64,000 bases of DNA from Pseudoalteromonas luteoviolacea NCIMB 1942. GTDB lineage: Bacteria > Pseudomonadota > Gammaproteobacteria > Enterobacterales > Alteromonadaceae. The DNA lies in contig NZ_AUXT01000001.1 in assembly GCF_001625595.1 (NCBI RefSeq), positions 42,045 through 106,044 of the forward strand, read 5' to 3'. Shown here piece after piece: positions 15,099 through 22,558 of the stretch; position 1 is the stretch's first letter; the number at the start of each line of letters is the position of its first letter. The notes under the pieces are model-generated. The model was given only the letters and a program-made list of their open reading frames with translations. It was not told the origin of the DNA and made no database searches. The position numbers and the translations under genes are program-made.

Positions 15099-15986
15099 AT
15101 GCCCGTGCAATTGTCTTATGCATTTGTGGTTTTAATTTGGTCAACGACGCCGCTGGCTATCGTTTGGAGCAGTAGCACTATGGCACCGACTACCAGTGTG
15201 TTATTGCGTATGGCGCTTGCACTAGTACTGGCTGCACTTGTTATGGCCTGCACTAGAATCAGAATGCAATGGAGTAAAAAAGCATGGCTGCTTTACACGT
15301 ACTCTGGCGGTGGTATTTTAGTAGGCATGCTATTCGCTTATTTAGCGTCACAATCAGTTCCTTCGGGGGTTATTTCCCTAGTGTTTGGCTTGGCGCCAAT
15401 ACTTTCTGGGTTACTTGCTCAAAAACTACTCGGAGAAGAAAAGTTTACGCCCGTTAAAAAGTGTGCTTTGGGCTTAGCTATGCTTGGGATGTTGATGGTA
15501 TGTTATGCCCAGTTGCAGCAATTGAATTTAGATCCCATCGGCCTGATTTACGTGTTGTGCGCGGTATTTAATTTTAGCCTCAGCGGGGTACTCATTAAGC
15601 GCGTAAAAATCGCAATACACCCAATGGCAACAACATTTGGTTCTTTGTTAATTGCCACCCCTGGATTTGTAATTATGTGGCTGTTAGCTGGCGCGCCTTT
15701 GGCGGTGGAGGTATGGAGTATGAAGTCGATTTGGTCAACGTTATATTTGGGCGTGTTTGGCTCATTACTGGGCTTTTTAGCCTACTTTCACATACTACAG
15801 CATATGAAAGCGAGTACCGTTGCGCTGACAACCTTGATCACACCGGGTTTTGCAATGACATTGGGCGCATTGGTCAATGGAGAGCTGATCACTACTTTAC
15901 TGTTTATTGGTTCTATTACCATTATTTTCAGCCTAGCTATGTATCAATTTGCCGGACTCTTTCGTAAGCAAGATAAAAGTGAGTAA
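15099..15986 (+). CDS. EamA/DMT-family transporter
   Basis: 295 residues with ten hydrophobic segments arranged as two five-helix EamA repeats, the usual drug/metabolite transporter layout. WSTTPLAIVWSSS in the first helix and FGLAPILSGLLAQKLLGEEKF at the end of repeat one are family-like. It probably exports a small metabolite or amino acid across the inner membrane; the substrate cannot be read from sequence. AAGGAT precedes ATG 15099. It is followed by a small winged-helix regulator 255 nt downstream, with no evidence of co-transcription. Confidence 0.8.
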   Translation: MPVQLSYAFVVLIWSTTPLAIVWSSSTMAPTTSVLLRMALALVLAALVMACTRIRMQWSKKAWLLYTYSGGGILVGMLFAYLASQSVPSGVISLVFGLAPILSGLLAQKLLGEEKFTPVKKCALGLAMLGMLMVCYAQLQQLNLDPIGLIYVLCAVFNFSLSGVLIKRVKIAIHPMATTFGSLLIATPGFVIMWLLAGAPLAVEVWSMKSIWSTLYLGVFGSLLGFLAYFHILQHMKASTVALTTLITPGFAMTLGALVNGELITTLLFIGSITIIFSLAMYQFAGLFRKQDKSE

Positions 15987-16241
15987 TGTTCATTTATTTG
16001 CTTCTTATGTTACATGCTCACTTTTTGAGCGTTAACTTAGTTGTAAGCGTCGTATACGGCTTAATGACAAAATGAAGAAAAAAGCAATTTGTTACAAAAT
16101 CGTAGCGGCGCTCAGGTGGCTATTTCACAAGCACAAATCAAATTTATTCACTATATAAAGAAATAACAGGTTTAATTAACATCATAGTTTGTGGTAAAAA
16201 TAGTTACATTGGTGAAAATTATAATTATAAGCTTAGGGACA

Positions 16242-16742
16242 ATGAGATTAGCATTCCAAGATTTTCAATTTGACTGTAAAGAATTGACACTCTCAAAAGA
16301 TGGCCGCAAGATTTCTTTGAAAGAGAAGCCCGCTCAAATACTTGCGTTACTAGTAACTCAACCAGAAAAGATACACAGTAAAAGTGAAATATTAGAAGAA
16401 GTTTGGCCGGGCAGAACTGTAACTGAACAGGTTGTATTTCAAAATATTGGCCATTTGCGGGCACTCTTTGGTGATGATGCAATTAAGACATTTTCAAAAA
16501 AAGGGTATCAATGGCAGTTGCCGCTAGCGGCTGTGAGTGATCAAAGCCTCACATCTAATTCATCTGAATCAATAGAAAAAACTGAATCCACTCCAGTTAA
16601 TGAGCAAGTCGAAGTTGCCCGTGATACTGAGCATCAAGCTGATTCAGTACTCGCGAACAAATCATCAAGTTTACCTTGGCCAATTGTTGCGCCAATTTTA
16701 ATCGCAGCTGCTGCTATAGCAGGTTATTTAGCACTTAGTTAA
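16242..16742 (+). CDS. Mini ToxR/CadC-like regulator: OmpR-type DNA-binding domain and a C-terminal membrane anchor
   Basis: 166 residues. Residues 1-95 are an OmpR/PhoB-type winged helix (ILEEVWPGRTVTEQVVFQNI is the recognition region; KGYQW ends the wing). A Ser/Glu-rich linker follows, then one hydrophobic helix (residues about 146-165) at the very end. Unlike ToxR or CadC there is no periplasmic sensor, so any signal must come through a partner protein or the membrane itself. ATG 16242 (MRLAFQDF) is chosen because AGGGA precedes it and the domain begins there; an earlier GTG (16191) would add a hydrophobic stretch. Confidence 0.7.
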   Translation: MRLAFQDFQFDCKELTLSKDGRKISLKEKPAQILALLVTQPEKIHSKSEILEEVWPGRTVTEQVVFQNIGHLRALFGDDAIKTFSKKGYQWQLPLAAVSDQSLTSNSSESIEKTESTPVNEQVEVARDTEHQADSVLANKSSSLPWPIVAPILIAAAAIAGYLALS

Positions 16743-17012
16743 TGCTCTTACAAAGTGTAATAAAAGTTTACGTTAAAGCATGCCATAAGCGTAAATCAAT
16801 TATTGAATTATTTGTCAAAATTTTAGCCGTGACACAGCTGTACTTTGTGATATTATTTTTTCATGGCTTTAAGTACTACTAAAGAAGGGACTTTAGTTCG
16901 GTTTCGCTATCCAAAAGTAGGTAATAATTTCCTAAATTAGGGCATTTTTGTCCTGTTGTTAGCGATATTGTTAGGTTAGCTTAAGTGCAATTTGACAAAT
17001 AAGGAGTATTAT

Positions 17013-17468
17013 TTGACTACGATAGCATATCACCACCCGACACAGACTATTTGTGTTGATAGTTTGACTACCACAGCAAGAACCATCGTTACCCATCATG
17101 CGCAAAAATGCCAACCCGTTTACAATGGATATGTGTTTGCGTCTGGTAACTGTGCCGAGATTTATCACCTGCTTAGTAATTGGCGAAAGAATTGTTTCGA
17201 AGCTATTGATTGTACCTTTTTCTTTATCGATAAAGCGGACCAAATCTTTTATGGAGAGATAAGGCATGGAAGGCGTTTTATTGAACCATTGGAGGTTAAT
17301 TGGGCTATTGGTTCGGGCGCTAACTGGGCAATCGCAGCAATGGACTTTGGAAAAAGCGCATTTGAAGCCGTGCAGTACGCATGTCGCAGAGACAAATCGA
17401 CAGGTGGACGTATTCAGAGCTTTTGTATAAGAAATAAAGCTAAGTGGACGAAGGAAGCTCCAGCTTAA
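17013..17468 (+). CDS. HslV/proteasome-like Ntn-hydrolase fold protein
   Basis: About 151 residues. The preferred start is TTG 17013, because AAGGAG lies 6 nt upstream; the protein then begins M-TTIAYHH, and removal of Met would expose Thr, the nucleophile of HslV and proteasome beta subunits (HslV begins MTTIVSV). The next stretch, ICVDSLTT, fits the conserved Asp strand, and the C-terminal part (WAIGSGANWAIAAMDFG) matches the GSG segment of that fold. It is shorter than HslV and there is no HslU nearby. Small stand-alone members occur in phage and bacterial genomes with unknown roles. The 110-nt gap to the sirtuin gene gives no clear terminator. Confidence 0.6.
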   Translation: MTTIAYHHPTQTICVDSLTTTARTIVTHHAQKCQPVYNGYVFASGNCAEIYHLLSNWRKNCFEAIDCTFFFIDKADQIFYGEIRHGRRFIEPLEVNWAIGSGANWAIAAMDFGKSAFEAVQYACRRDKSTGGRIQSFCIRNKAKWTKEAPA

Positions 17469-17578
17469 TAGTGAGTTTTTACAATACACTGATGAATTAC
17501 CGCTCAAAAACTACCAGCCACTACTCTTAATGCTTCACCTTATGGTTTAATAGCGCTTTCAACTCGTAGGAAAGTCGC

Positions 17579-18298
17579 ATGACAACTTTATATATCACTG
17601 GCGCAGGGGTGAGCGCTGAAAGCGGTATCCCGACCTTTCGTGGTGAAGATGGTTTTTGGACGGTTGGCAGCAGAAACTATACACCGCAGCAAATGGCTAC
17701 TCGAGCCATGTATATGGAGAATCCTGCCCAATTCCTCGCGTGGTATTACCAACGGTTTGTAACTTATCGGCACCATGGGCCTAACTCTGTGCATCATTGG
17801 TTAGCAGATAAAAACTTAATTACACAGAATATAGATGGCTTAGACGGCAAGGCGGGTAACAAAGAATATATTTCGATTCATGGCCGAATAGATAAGATGA
17901 CTATTTTTCATGAACAAGGTGATTTGGTTTCAATCATTGATGCCCCTTGGGAGCTAGTTGATGAGAATAATTTAACTGCTTCATTACTTGATCTGTTCAA
18001 GATTTCTAGCAGGGGCCCGCAATTAAATATTTCTCTCAAACCTTATGTATTGTTATTTGATGAGTTTTACACTGAGTTATACGGCATCGATAGAGCTCAG
18101 AAGCGGATGTGGGATGCATCTAAAATGGTATTCATGGGCACTTCATTTAGCGTCAATATTACACAAATGGCGTTGGATGTCGCGAGGCATAAAGGTATAC
18201 CTGTAGAAGTGGTTGACCCATCTCCGGCGCACATTATGCACGACAATGTTCAATATTTTCCGATGACCGCAAAGGAGTACATTACGAATGTTGGCTAA
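17579..18298 (+). CDS. Sir2-family NAD-dependent protein deacylase, zinc-less
   Basis: 239 residues. GAGVSAESGIPTFRG (about 8-22) is the NAD-binding signature, TQNIDGLDG holds the catalytic Asn-Asp and SIHGRID the catalytic His. Sirtuins remove acyl groups from lysines using NAD. Unusually, the protein contains no cysteine at all, so the structural zinc ribbon (two CxxC pairs) of CobB is missing; the segment after the His is replaced by an unrelated charged stretch. SD AGGAAA precedes ATG 17579. Its end overlaps the start of a GNAT acetyltransferase gene by 11 nt, so deacylase and acetyltransferase are translationally coupled. Confidence 0.8.
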   Translation: MTTLYITGAGVSAESGIPTFRGEDGFWTVGSRNYTPQQMATRAMYMENPAQFLAWYYQRFVTYRHHGPNSVHHWLADKNLITQNIDGLDGKAGNKEYISIHGRIDKMTIFHEQGDLVSIIDAPWELVDENNLTASLLDLFKISSRGPQLNISLKPYVLLFDEFYTELYGIDRAQKRMWDASKMVFMGTSFSVNITQMALDVARHKGIPVEVVDPSPAHIMHDNVQYFPMTAKEYITNVG

Positions 18299-18917
18299 AC
18301 CGGTACTTAAAGAACTTATTGAGTTAAAAACAAAGCGCCTTAGATTGCGCCAGTGGCAAGAGTCTGACAAAGCTGCGTTTGCGACTATGAATGCTAATGC
18401 CGAGGTTATGCGTTACTTTCCATCCCTGTTATCTAGGCAACAAAGCGATGCGCTGGTTGATAAAATTGCAGAGTTGATTGTCGAGAATGGTTATGGCTTT
18501 TGGGCGCTGATGCTAGACGGTGAGGGCATGACCGAGTCAGGTGGCACGGCATCCGAGGAGTTTATTGGTTTTGTAGGTCTACATTGGCAAACACAGGTTA
18601 ACCCTGAACAGCCTTTTATGGAAGTTGGGTGGAGGTTAGCGCGAGAATATTGGGGTCAAGGTTATGCATATGAGGCCGCGTTAGCTTCTCTACAATTTGC
18701 ATTTGAAGTTTTAAATCTATCAGAAGTTTATGCCTTTACTGCATTGCCTAATACACCTTCTCAAAAATTGATGACTCGTTTAGGCATGAAAAACTGTGAA
18801 AGAGATTTTTTACATCCCAATTTGCCAACAGGCCACCCGTTGCAGGCACACTGTTTATACCAAGTGACTCTAGATGAGCTTAGCTTGCTCGTGCAATCTA
18901 ATGGAGATGATAAATAG
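18288..18917 (+). CDS. GNAT-family N-acetyltransferase (RimJ/RimL-like)
   Basis: 209 residues. TKRLRLRQWQESD opens the typical RimJ-like fold, EVGWRLAREYWGQGYAYEAA is the acetyl-CoA-binding region (Q/RxxGxG/A form), and NTPSQKLMTRLGMK the closing helix. It should acetylate a protein N-terminus, an amine metabolite or an antibiotic. ATG 18288 has AAAGGAG upstream within the sirtuin gene and overlaps its end. It converges with the 18898-19605 gene, tails overlapping by 20 nt. Confidence 0.85.
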   Translation: MLAKPVLKELIELKTKRLRLRQWQESDKAAFATMNANAEVMRYFPSLLSRQQSDALVDKIAELIVENGYGFWALMLDGEGMTESGGTASEEFIGFVGLHWQTQVNPEQPFMEVGWRLAREYWGQGYAYEAALASLQFAFEVLNLSEVYAFTALPNTPSQKLMTRLGMKNCERDFLHPNLPTGHPLQAHCLYQVTLDELSLLVQSNGDDK

Positions 18918-19605
18918 ACTCGACAGGCGTTTGATAATAACTTGCAATAACCAAGAGCTGCTGATTGTTTTTATCAAATGAAAGCTTTTGCAAAACCGAC
19001 TTAACGTGCTTGATGTTTCGGATATCTGGTTGGGAATCATCTGCCCTTTCTGCTTCTATCAGCGCAAATAAAGCTGTGAGCTCGTGCTCGGGCATAGCAG
19101 TTGTACGCAGGTTGTAGATAAAATAACACTCAATAGGTGTTAAGTTGTGTTGATTGCGACTTCTCAGCGCTTGGACTAACGCTTCATTGCTTTCGAACAA
19201 TAATAGGGAGCGAATATAATTAAAAGGTGGAAGCGCATGCTCTGCATTAGCAAATAGGGCGTGTAAAAAAGTATTGCCTTGATGGTTTGTCTGAGAAAAT
19301 GCCTCACAGGCCTGCAAAGCGGGCATAAAAAAGGTTACTCTATCACTGTTGTTTAAACCAGCAATGACACCTGAGGGCAACCCGTGTGCCACGATGCACT
19401 GCGCAGCAATATTCTGATAGTGTTCGTAATTATTAGGCTGTGAGTTTGCAGTTTCAAAGCAAAATTTAAGCTGTGCGGCTCGGGCTGAATCATCATGCTT
19501 TTGATAAGCGTTGCATATTTTTGCTATATCTTTGCTCTTGATAGCTAAAATCAAATCCGCAACTGCCTGGTCCAGTGAGTCACTAGTTTGTTGTGTTGAT
19601 GCCAT
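18898..19605 (-). CDS. Ankyrin-like hypothetical protein
   Basis: 235 residues, cytoplasmic, helical. Two segments resemble degenerate ankyrin repeats: NHQGNTFLHALFANAEHALPP and SRNQHNLTPIECYFIYNLR, each with the N-x-x-G/N-x-T-x-L/P pattern. The N-terminus (DLILAIKSKDIAKICNAYQ) also looks like an ankyrin helix pair. A protein-binding role is the most that can be said. Monocistronic; convergent with the GNAT gene, and their 3' ends overlap. Confidence 0.6.
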   Translation of the reverse strand: MASTQQTSDSLDQAVADLILAIKSKDIAKICNAYQKHDDSARAAQLKFCFETANSQPNNYEHYQNIAAQCIVAHGLPSGVIAGLNNSDRVTFFMPALQACEAFSQTNHQGNTFLHALFANAEHALPPFNYIRSLLLFESNEALVQALRSRNQHNLTPIECYFIYNLRTTAMPEHELTALFALIEAERADDSQPDIRNIKHVKSVLQKLSFDKNNQQLLVIASYYQTPVESIYHLH

Positions 19606-19769
19606 CGTACAGCCCTCTTTTTCTTTTAATCAGCTTCATTGTATATCAATCATTTGAGTTAGCGATAAAAAATGTAAATACAGGTGTATTTGTGGCCACT
19701 GCCTTGAAAGTCGACTAATAACCCCCCAATTATGAAAGGTATAAGCAGCTTATTGAACAGAGGCTCAAT

Positions 19770-19991
19770 ATGAGTTGGCAAGTGGTCGCAATAACAGTAT
19801 TGATAATCGTGATATTGGCTTTTCTATTGTATAAGACAGTTTTATGGGCGAAAAAAATGCCGAAAAGTGCTTTTTTCTTCATGGCTTTTATGCCGCTTAT
19901 TGCATTATTTCCGATCCCGCCTCCTCAGTTTAAAAATTTAGAAAAGGCGAAGCAAACCCAGCGTAAAAAACAAAAGCAAGATGAAAAGTAA
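19770..19991 (+). CDS. Small membrane protein with basic tail
   Basis: 73 residues: two hydrophobic helices (about 5-25 and 34-50) and a strongly basic, Lys/Gln-rich tail likely in the cytoplasm. No family recognised. It precedes the ACT-domain gene by 58 nt on the same strand and may share its transcript. An ATG with GAGG nearby supports the start at 19770. Confidence 0.5.
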   Translation: MSWQVVAITVLIIVILAFLLYKTVLWAKKMPKSAFFFMAFMPLIALFPIPPPQFKNLEKAKQTQRKKQKQDEK

Positions 19992-20049
19992 TGTGTATGT
20001 TAAAAATATCTGGCTTCAAAGTGGCAGAAGTAATGTAAGAGGAGCAAAT

Positions 20050-20466
20050 ATGACGGGCGAAACGAATCTTTCAGTATTAATAGCAAGTATGGAACCAGAG
20101 TTACTCACAGAAACCTATGTTTTTACGGTCGTTGATGAGTCACAATTTAGCAGTTTGCCCATGAGCGTCATCAAAGGTTTTTTTCGCGAGCGAGAGGGAG
20201 TAACAATCATTGCGCAACTGAGTCATGCTAAAGACTTGGGGCTAATATATGAAGGGGAATACCGCTGTTTGACCCTAAATGTGCACTCAAGCTTAGAAGC
20301 AGTAGGTCTAACAGCTGCTTTTTCTAATGCATTGGGTGATGAAAACATCAGCGCCAATGTGGTTGCGGGCTATTATCACGACCATATATTCGTGCCGAGC
20401 CGTGACGGTGAAAAAGCACTCACATGTTTACAAACGCTTGCTAAGCGGTATCAAAACCAAGGGTAA
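20050..20466 (+). CDS. ACT-domain-containing protein
   Basis: 138 residues. The start ATG 20050 has AGGAG 6 nt upstream; the frame extends further upstream but lacks a ribosome site. Sequence order is N-terminal ESxEPELLTETYVFTVV-like strand, then ECRCLTLNVHSSLEAVGLTAA-type segment and SANVVAGYYHDHIFVP, which fit the two ACT subdomains seen in small stand-alone bacterial ACT proteins. These bind amino acids or similar ligands; no enzyme domain is attached. A strong bidirectional hairpin (20478-20500) follows. Confidence 0.65.
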   Translation: MTGETNLSVLIASMEPELLTETYVFTVVDESQFSSLPMSVIKGFFREREGVTIIAQLSHAKDLGLIYEGEYRCLTLNVHSSLEAVGLTAAFSNALGDENISANVVAGYYHDHIFVPSRDGEKALTCLQTLAKRYQNQG

Positions 20467-20477
20467 ATTGGGTCTAA

Positions 20478-20500
20478 ATTCAGGGGGTATCCCCCTGAAT
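20478..20500. terminator. Bidirectional terminator-like hairpin
   Basis: ATTCAGGGGG (20478-20487) and CCCCCTGAAT (20491-20500) form a perfect 10-bp stem with a TAT loop, centred between the convergent ACT-domain gene and the beta-barrel gene. T-runs are short, so strength is uncertain. Confidence 0.6.
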
Positions 20501-20524
20501 CGTATTATGGGTTGGTACAATAAT

Positions 20525-21691
20525 TTAAAAGTAGTAAGTCAAACTGACTTCAATAAAATCCTCATCTTTTAAAATATAAAGAGGAGAACTTGGTTGGTCA
20601 CTGGCAAAAGCCCAGGCATCAAGTTGCCACTTCCAGCTATCGCTAAGCCGCCCTGATGCTTCAAGTTTTGCCGAAAAAGCGCGGTGGGAGTCTAAATCTT
20701 GATTGACACCAAAAAGTACCTCATAGCCATCCATGTCATTCAATGCTATCCGCCATCCAACAAAAAGGTCATTTTGATTAGGTGCGTTATCTCGTTCGTC
20801 AAAACTGTATTCGGCAATCCACCCGAGATCCATAACGGTATCGAATATCCCCACTTGGGTATACTCGAATCCAGTCGTCATCGCAAAATGTGTTTCAAGG
20901 CTATCTCTGTGAATAGCCTCAAACTTTATCAACCAATCGCCAAGTACACCCTGAATATCTGCGCCTAACTGCCACATTTGTGCGTAAAAGGGGGTAATAC
21001 TCTCTGAGCTGTATAGCAAATATGGATCACGGTTGGTGCCGTCAAAGTAACTTAAACCAATGTCCCAATCTTCTATGGTATGGCTGTAACGCATGGCGAA
21101 ATCTAGTGTCCGTTGTTCACTACTGGACTCGTATTTCGCATCCAACACGGGAGCGGGCAAAGCAAGGCGTCCCTCGCTACTTGGCAATGTGCGCTCCCTA
21201 AAATAGGGCAGCAACCAGAGATCAAAGGTACCTATGTCCTTAACAGCTTTAAACTGGGCCATAGGTTGCCCTAGTTTATCTTCGCCATCAAACCCTTCAA
21301 CCGAGTCGGTTTGGTTTATTACATCGACCAAGTGTTGTGATTCAGTAACACCCCAAAATACCTTATCAATACCAATTTTAAACTCATAATCATCCCAATA
21401 AGTAAGATAAGATAACTCTCGTATGTCCCAATGCGTGCGTTCTTTGTCATGACTGTCTATGCGCGCAAACAATTTTATTGAGGTTAGACTGGTATCGTTT
21501 ACTTGATGCCAGTGAGGTTCGACCATGGCAGAGCCCTGCCAATGTGCTGGAGCATCATTGGCACGGTCGACACTATGGCCAAATACCCTTTGTTGAACTT
21601 GTATTTCACCGCTTTGCTGCCAAGGTTCGGCGTCGGCCCAATGGCTGAAAGCAAGTAAAACAGCAGCACTACACAGCGCAGTATGTTTCAT
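20525..21691 (-). CDS. Outer-membrane beta-barrel protein of an RND/LolA-like export unit
   Basis: 388 residues with a signal peptide (MKHTALCSAAVLLAFSHWADA) and a long series of alternating aromatic/polar strands, ending in SLTYYF, the aromatic C-terminus of outer-membrane barrels. It follows a LolA-like periplasmic protein (2 nt apart) and a COG1033 RND exporter. Comparable three-gene sets occur in many proteobacteria with DUF1302/DUF1329-type partners; this protein is a likely member, but I cannot assign the family from sequence alone. It probably receives or passes the exported molecule at the outer membrane. Confidence 0.7.
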   Translation of the reverse strand: MKHTALCSAAVLLAFSHWADAEPWQQSGEIQVQQRVFGHSVDRANDAPAHWQGSAMVEPHWHQVNDTSLTSIKLFARIDSHDKERTHWDIRELSYLTYWDDYEFKIGIDKVFWGVTESQHLVDVINQTDSVEGFDGEDKLGQPMAQFKAVKDIGTFDLWLLPYFRERTLPSSEGRLALPAPVLDAKYESSSEQRTLDFAMRYSHTIEDWDIGLSYFDGTNRDPYLLYSSESITPFYAQMWQLGADIQGVLGDWLIKFEAIHRDSLETHFAMTTGFEYTQVGIFDTVMDLGWIAEYSFDERDNAPNQNDLFVGWRIALNDMDGYEVLFGVNQDLDSHRAFSAKLEASGRLSDSWKWQLDAWAFASDQPSSPLYILKDEDFIEVSLTYYF

Positions 21692-21693
21692 TT

Positions 21694-22488
21694 TTACCTC
21701 GCGCGTTTTAGGCTGGCTTTATTAAAGTCATTGCCTCTTAGCCCTGTTTTAAAAACAAGCTCTGTTGTTGTCAAAGTCGTTGCTTTTTGGGTTTGGACAT
21801 TGTTCATTACCAATTTATTGGCACGCCAAATCTTGTCGAGATACTGCTGGTAATCTTGTAACTCTAGCGTTTTCAGCAAAGTGTTCTTTCTGTCGTAGTA
21901 CTCGACTTTGAGGGGTTGATAATGTGTCTTTGCTAACCAAACACGCTGTTTGGTATAACCTGAATAGCGATCTACCGGTACTTGCTCTAGTAAATAGACC
22001 GGTTGGTTATCCAACATGGTTTCTTCTATAAAGTGAAATGTGTACTTTTCTAACTCAAACGAGCTGAGGTCTTCATAGGCAAATTCACTGCCCATAAACG
22101 GTCCTGACTTATTACGTGATGCAATACGCTTAACCCGCTTTAATGCAGGTAGATAAAGCCATTGGTCATCTGGTTCCACTGCATGTGAATGGTTTAAAAA
22201 TGCCGTGCCTTTTACATCCCGTGGGGTATCGAAAATAGTGAGCCCTTTGTCACCGTCATTATCAATTTCTAGTGACTTAATACGCAACTTTCTTAGGCTG
22301 GTATCACCCGCAGCATTTTTTAACTCCATAGTGAGCGAGGCTTGGGAGTCTTGCCAGCCGCTATCTGCTTGTTTGCGTAACTTTGCCAGCTCTAGGCCTT
22401 TGTCTTGGTCCGCTAGCACAATTGTTGAGTTAAGTAGACTAACTGCAACAAGACCCGCAGCTAATGCGGTTTTAAATATTATTTTCAT
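21694..22488 (-). CDS. Periplasmic outer-membrane-lipoprotein-sorting (LolA-like) protein
   Basis: 264 residues. ATG 22488 is chosen: AGGAG lies 6 nt upstream and a signal peptide follows at once (IIFKTALAAGLVAVSLL ... VLA). The mature part shows the LolA/LolB-like sheet with LYLPALKRVKRIASRNKSG and FMGSEFAYEDLSSF, typical of the COG2834 proteins encoded beside RND exporters. It likely carries a hydrophobic ligand between the inner-membrane exporter and the outer membrane. It is the middle gene of the TetR-controlled unit. Confidence 0.8.
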   Translation of the reverse strand: MKIIFKTALAAGLVAVSLLNSTIVLADQDKGLELAKLRKQADSGWQDSQASLTMELKNAAGDTSLRKLRIKSLEIDNDGDKGLTIFDTPRDVKGTAFLNHSHAVEPDDQWLYLPALKRVKRIASRNKSGPFMGSEFAYEDLSSFELEKYTFHFIEETMLDNQPVYLLEQVPVDRYSGYTKQRVWLAKTHYQPLKVEYYDRKNTLLKTLELQDYQQYLDKIWRANKLVMNNVQTQKATTLTTTELVFKTGLRGNDFNKASLKRAR

Positions 22489-22558
22489 GATCAACTCCTG
22501 TATATACGCAAGGCGCTGTTGCTGGCGCACATATCGCCTTGCTCGTTCAATTATTTGA

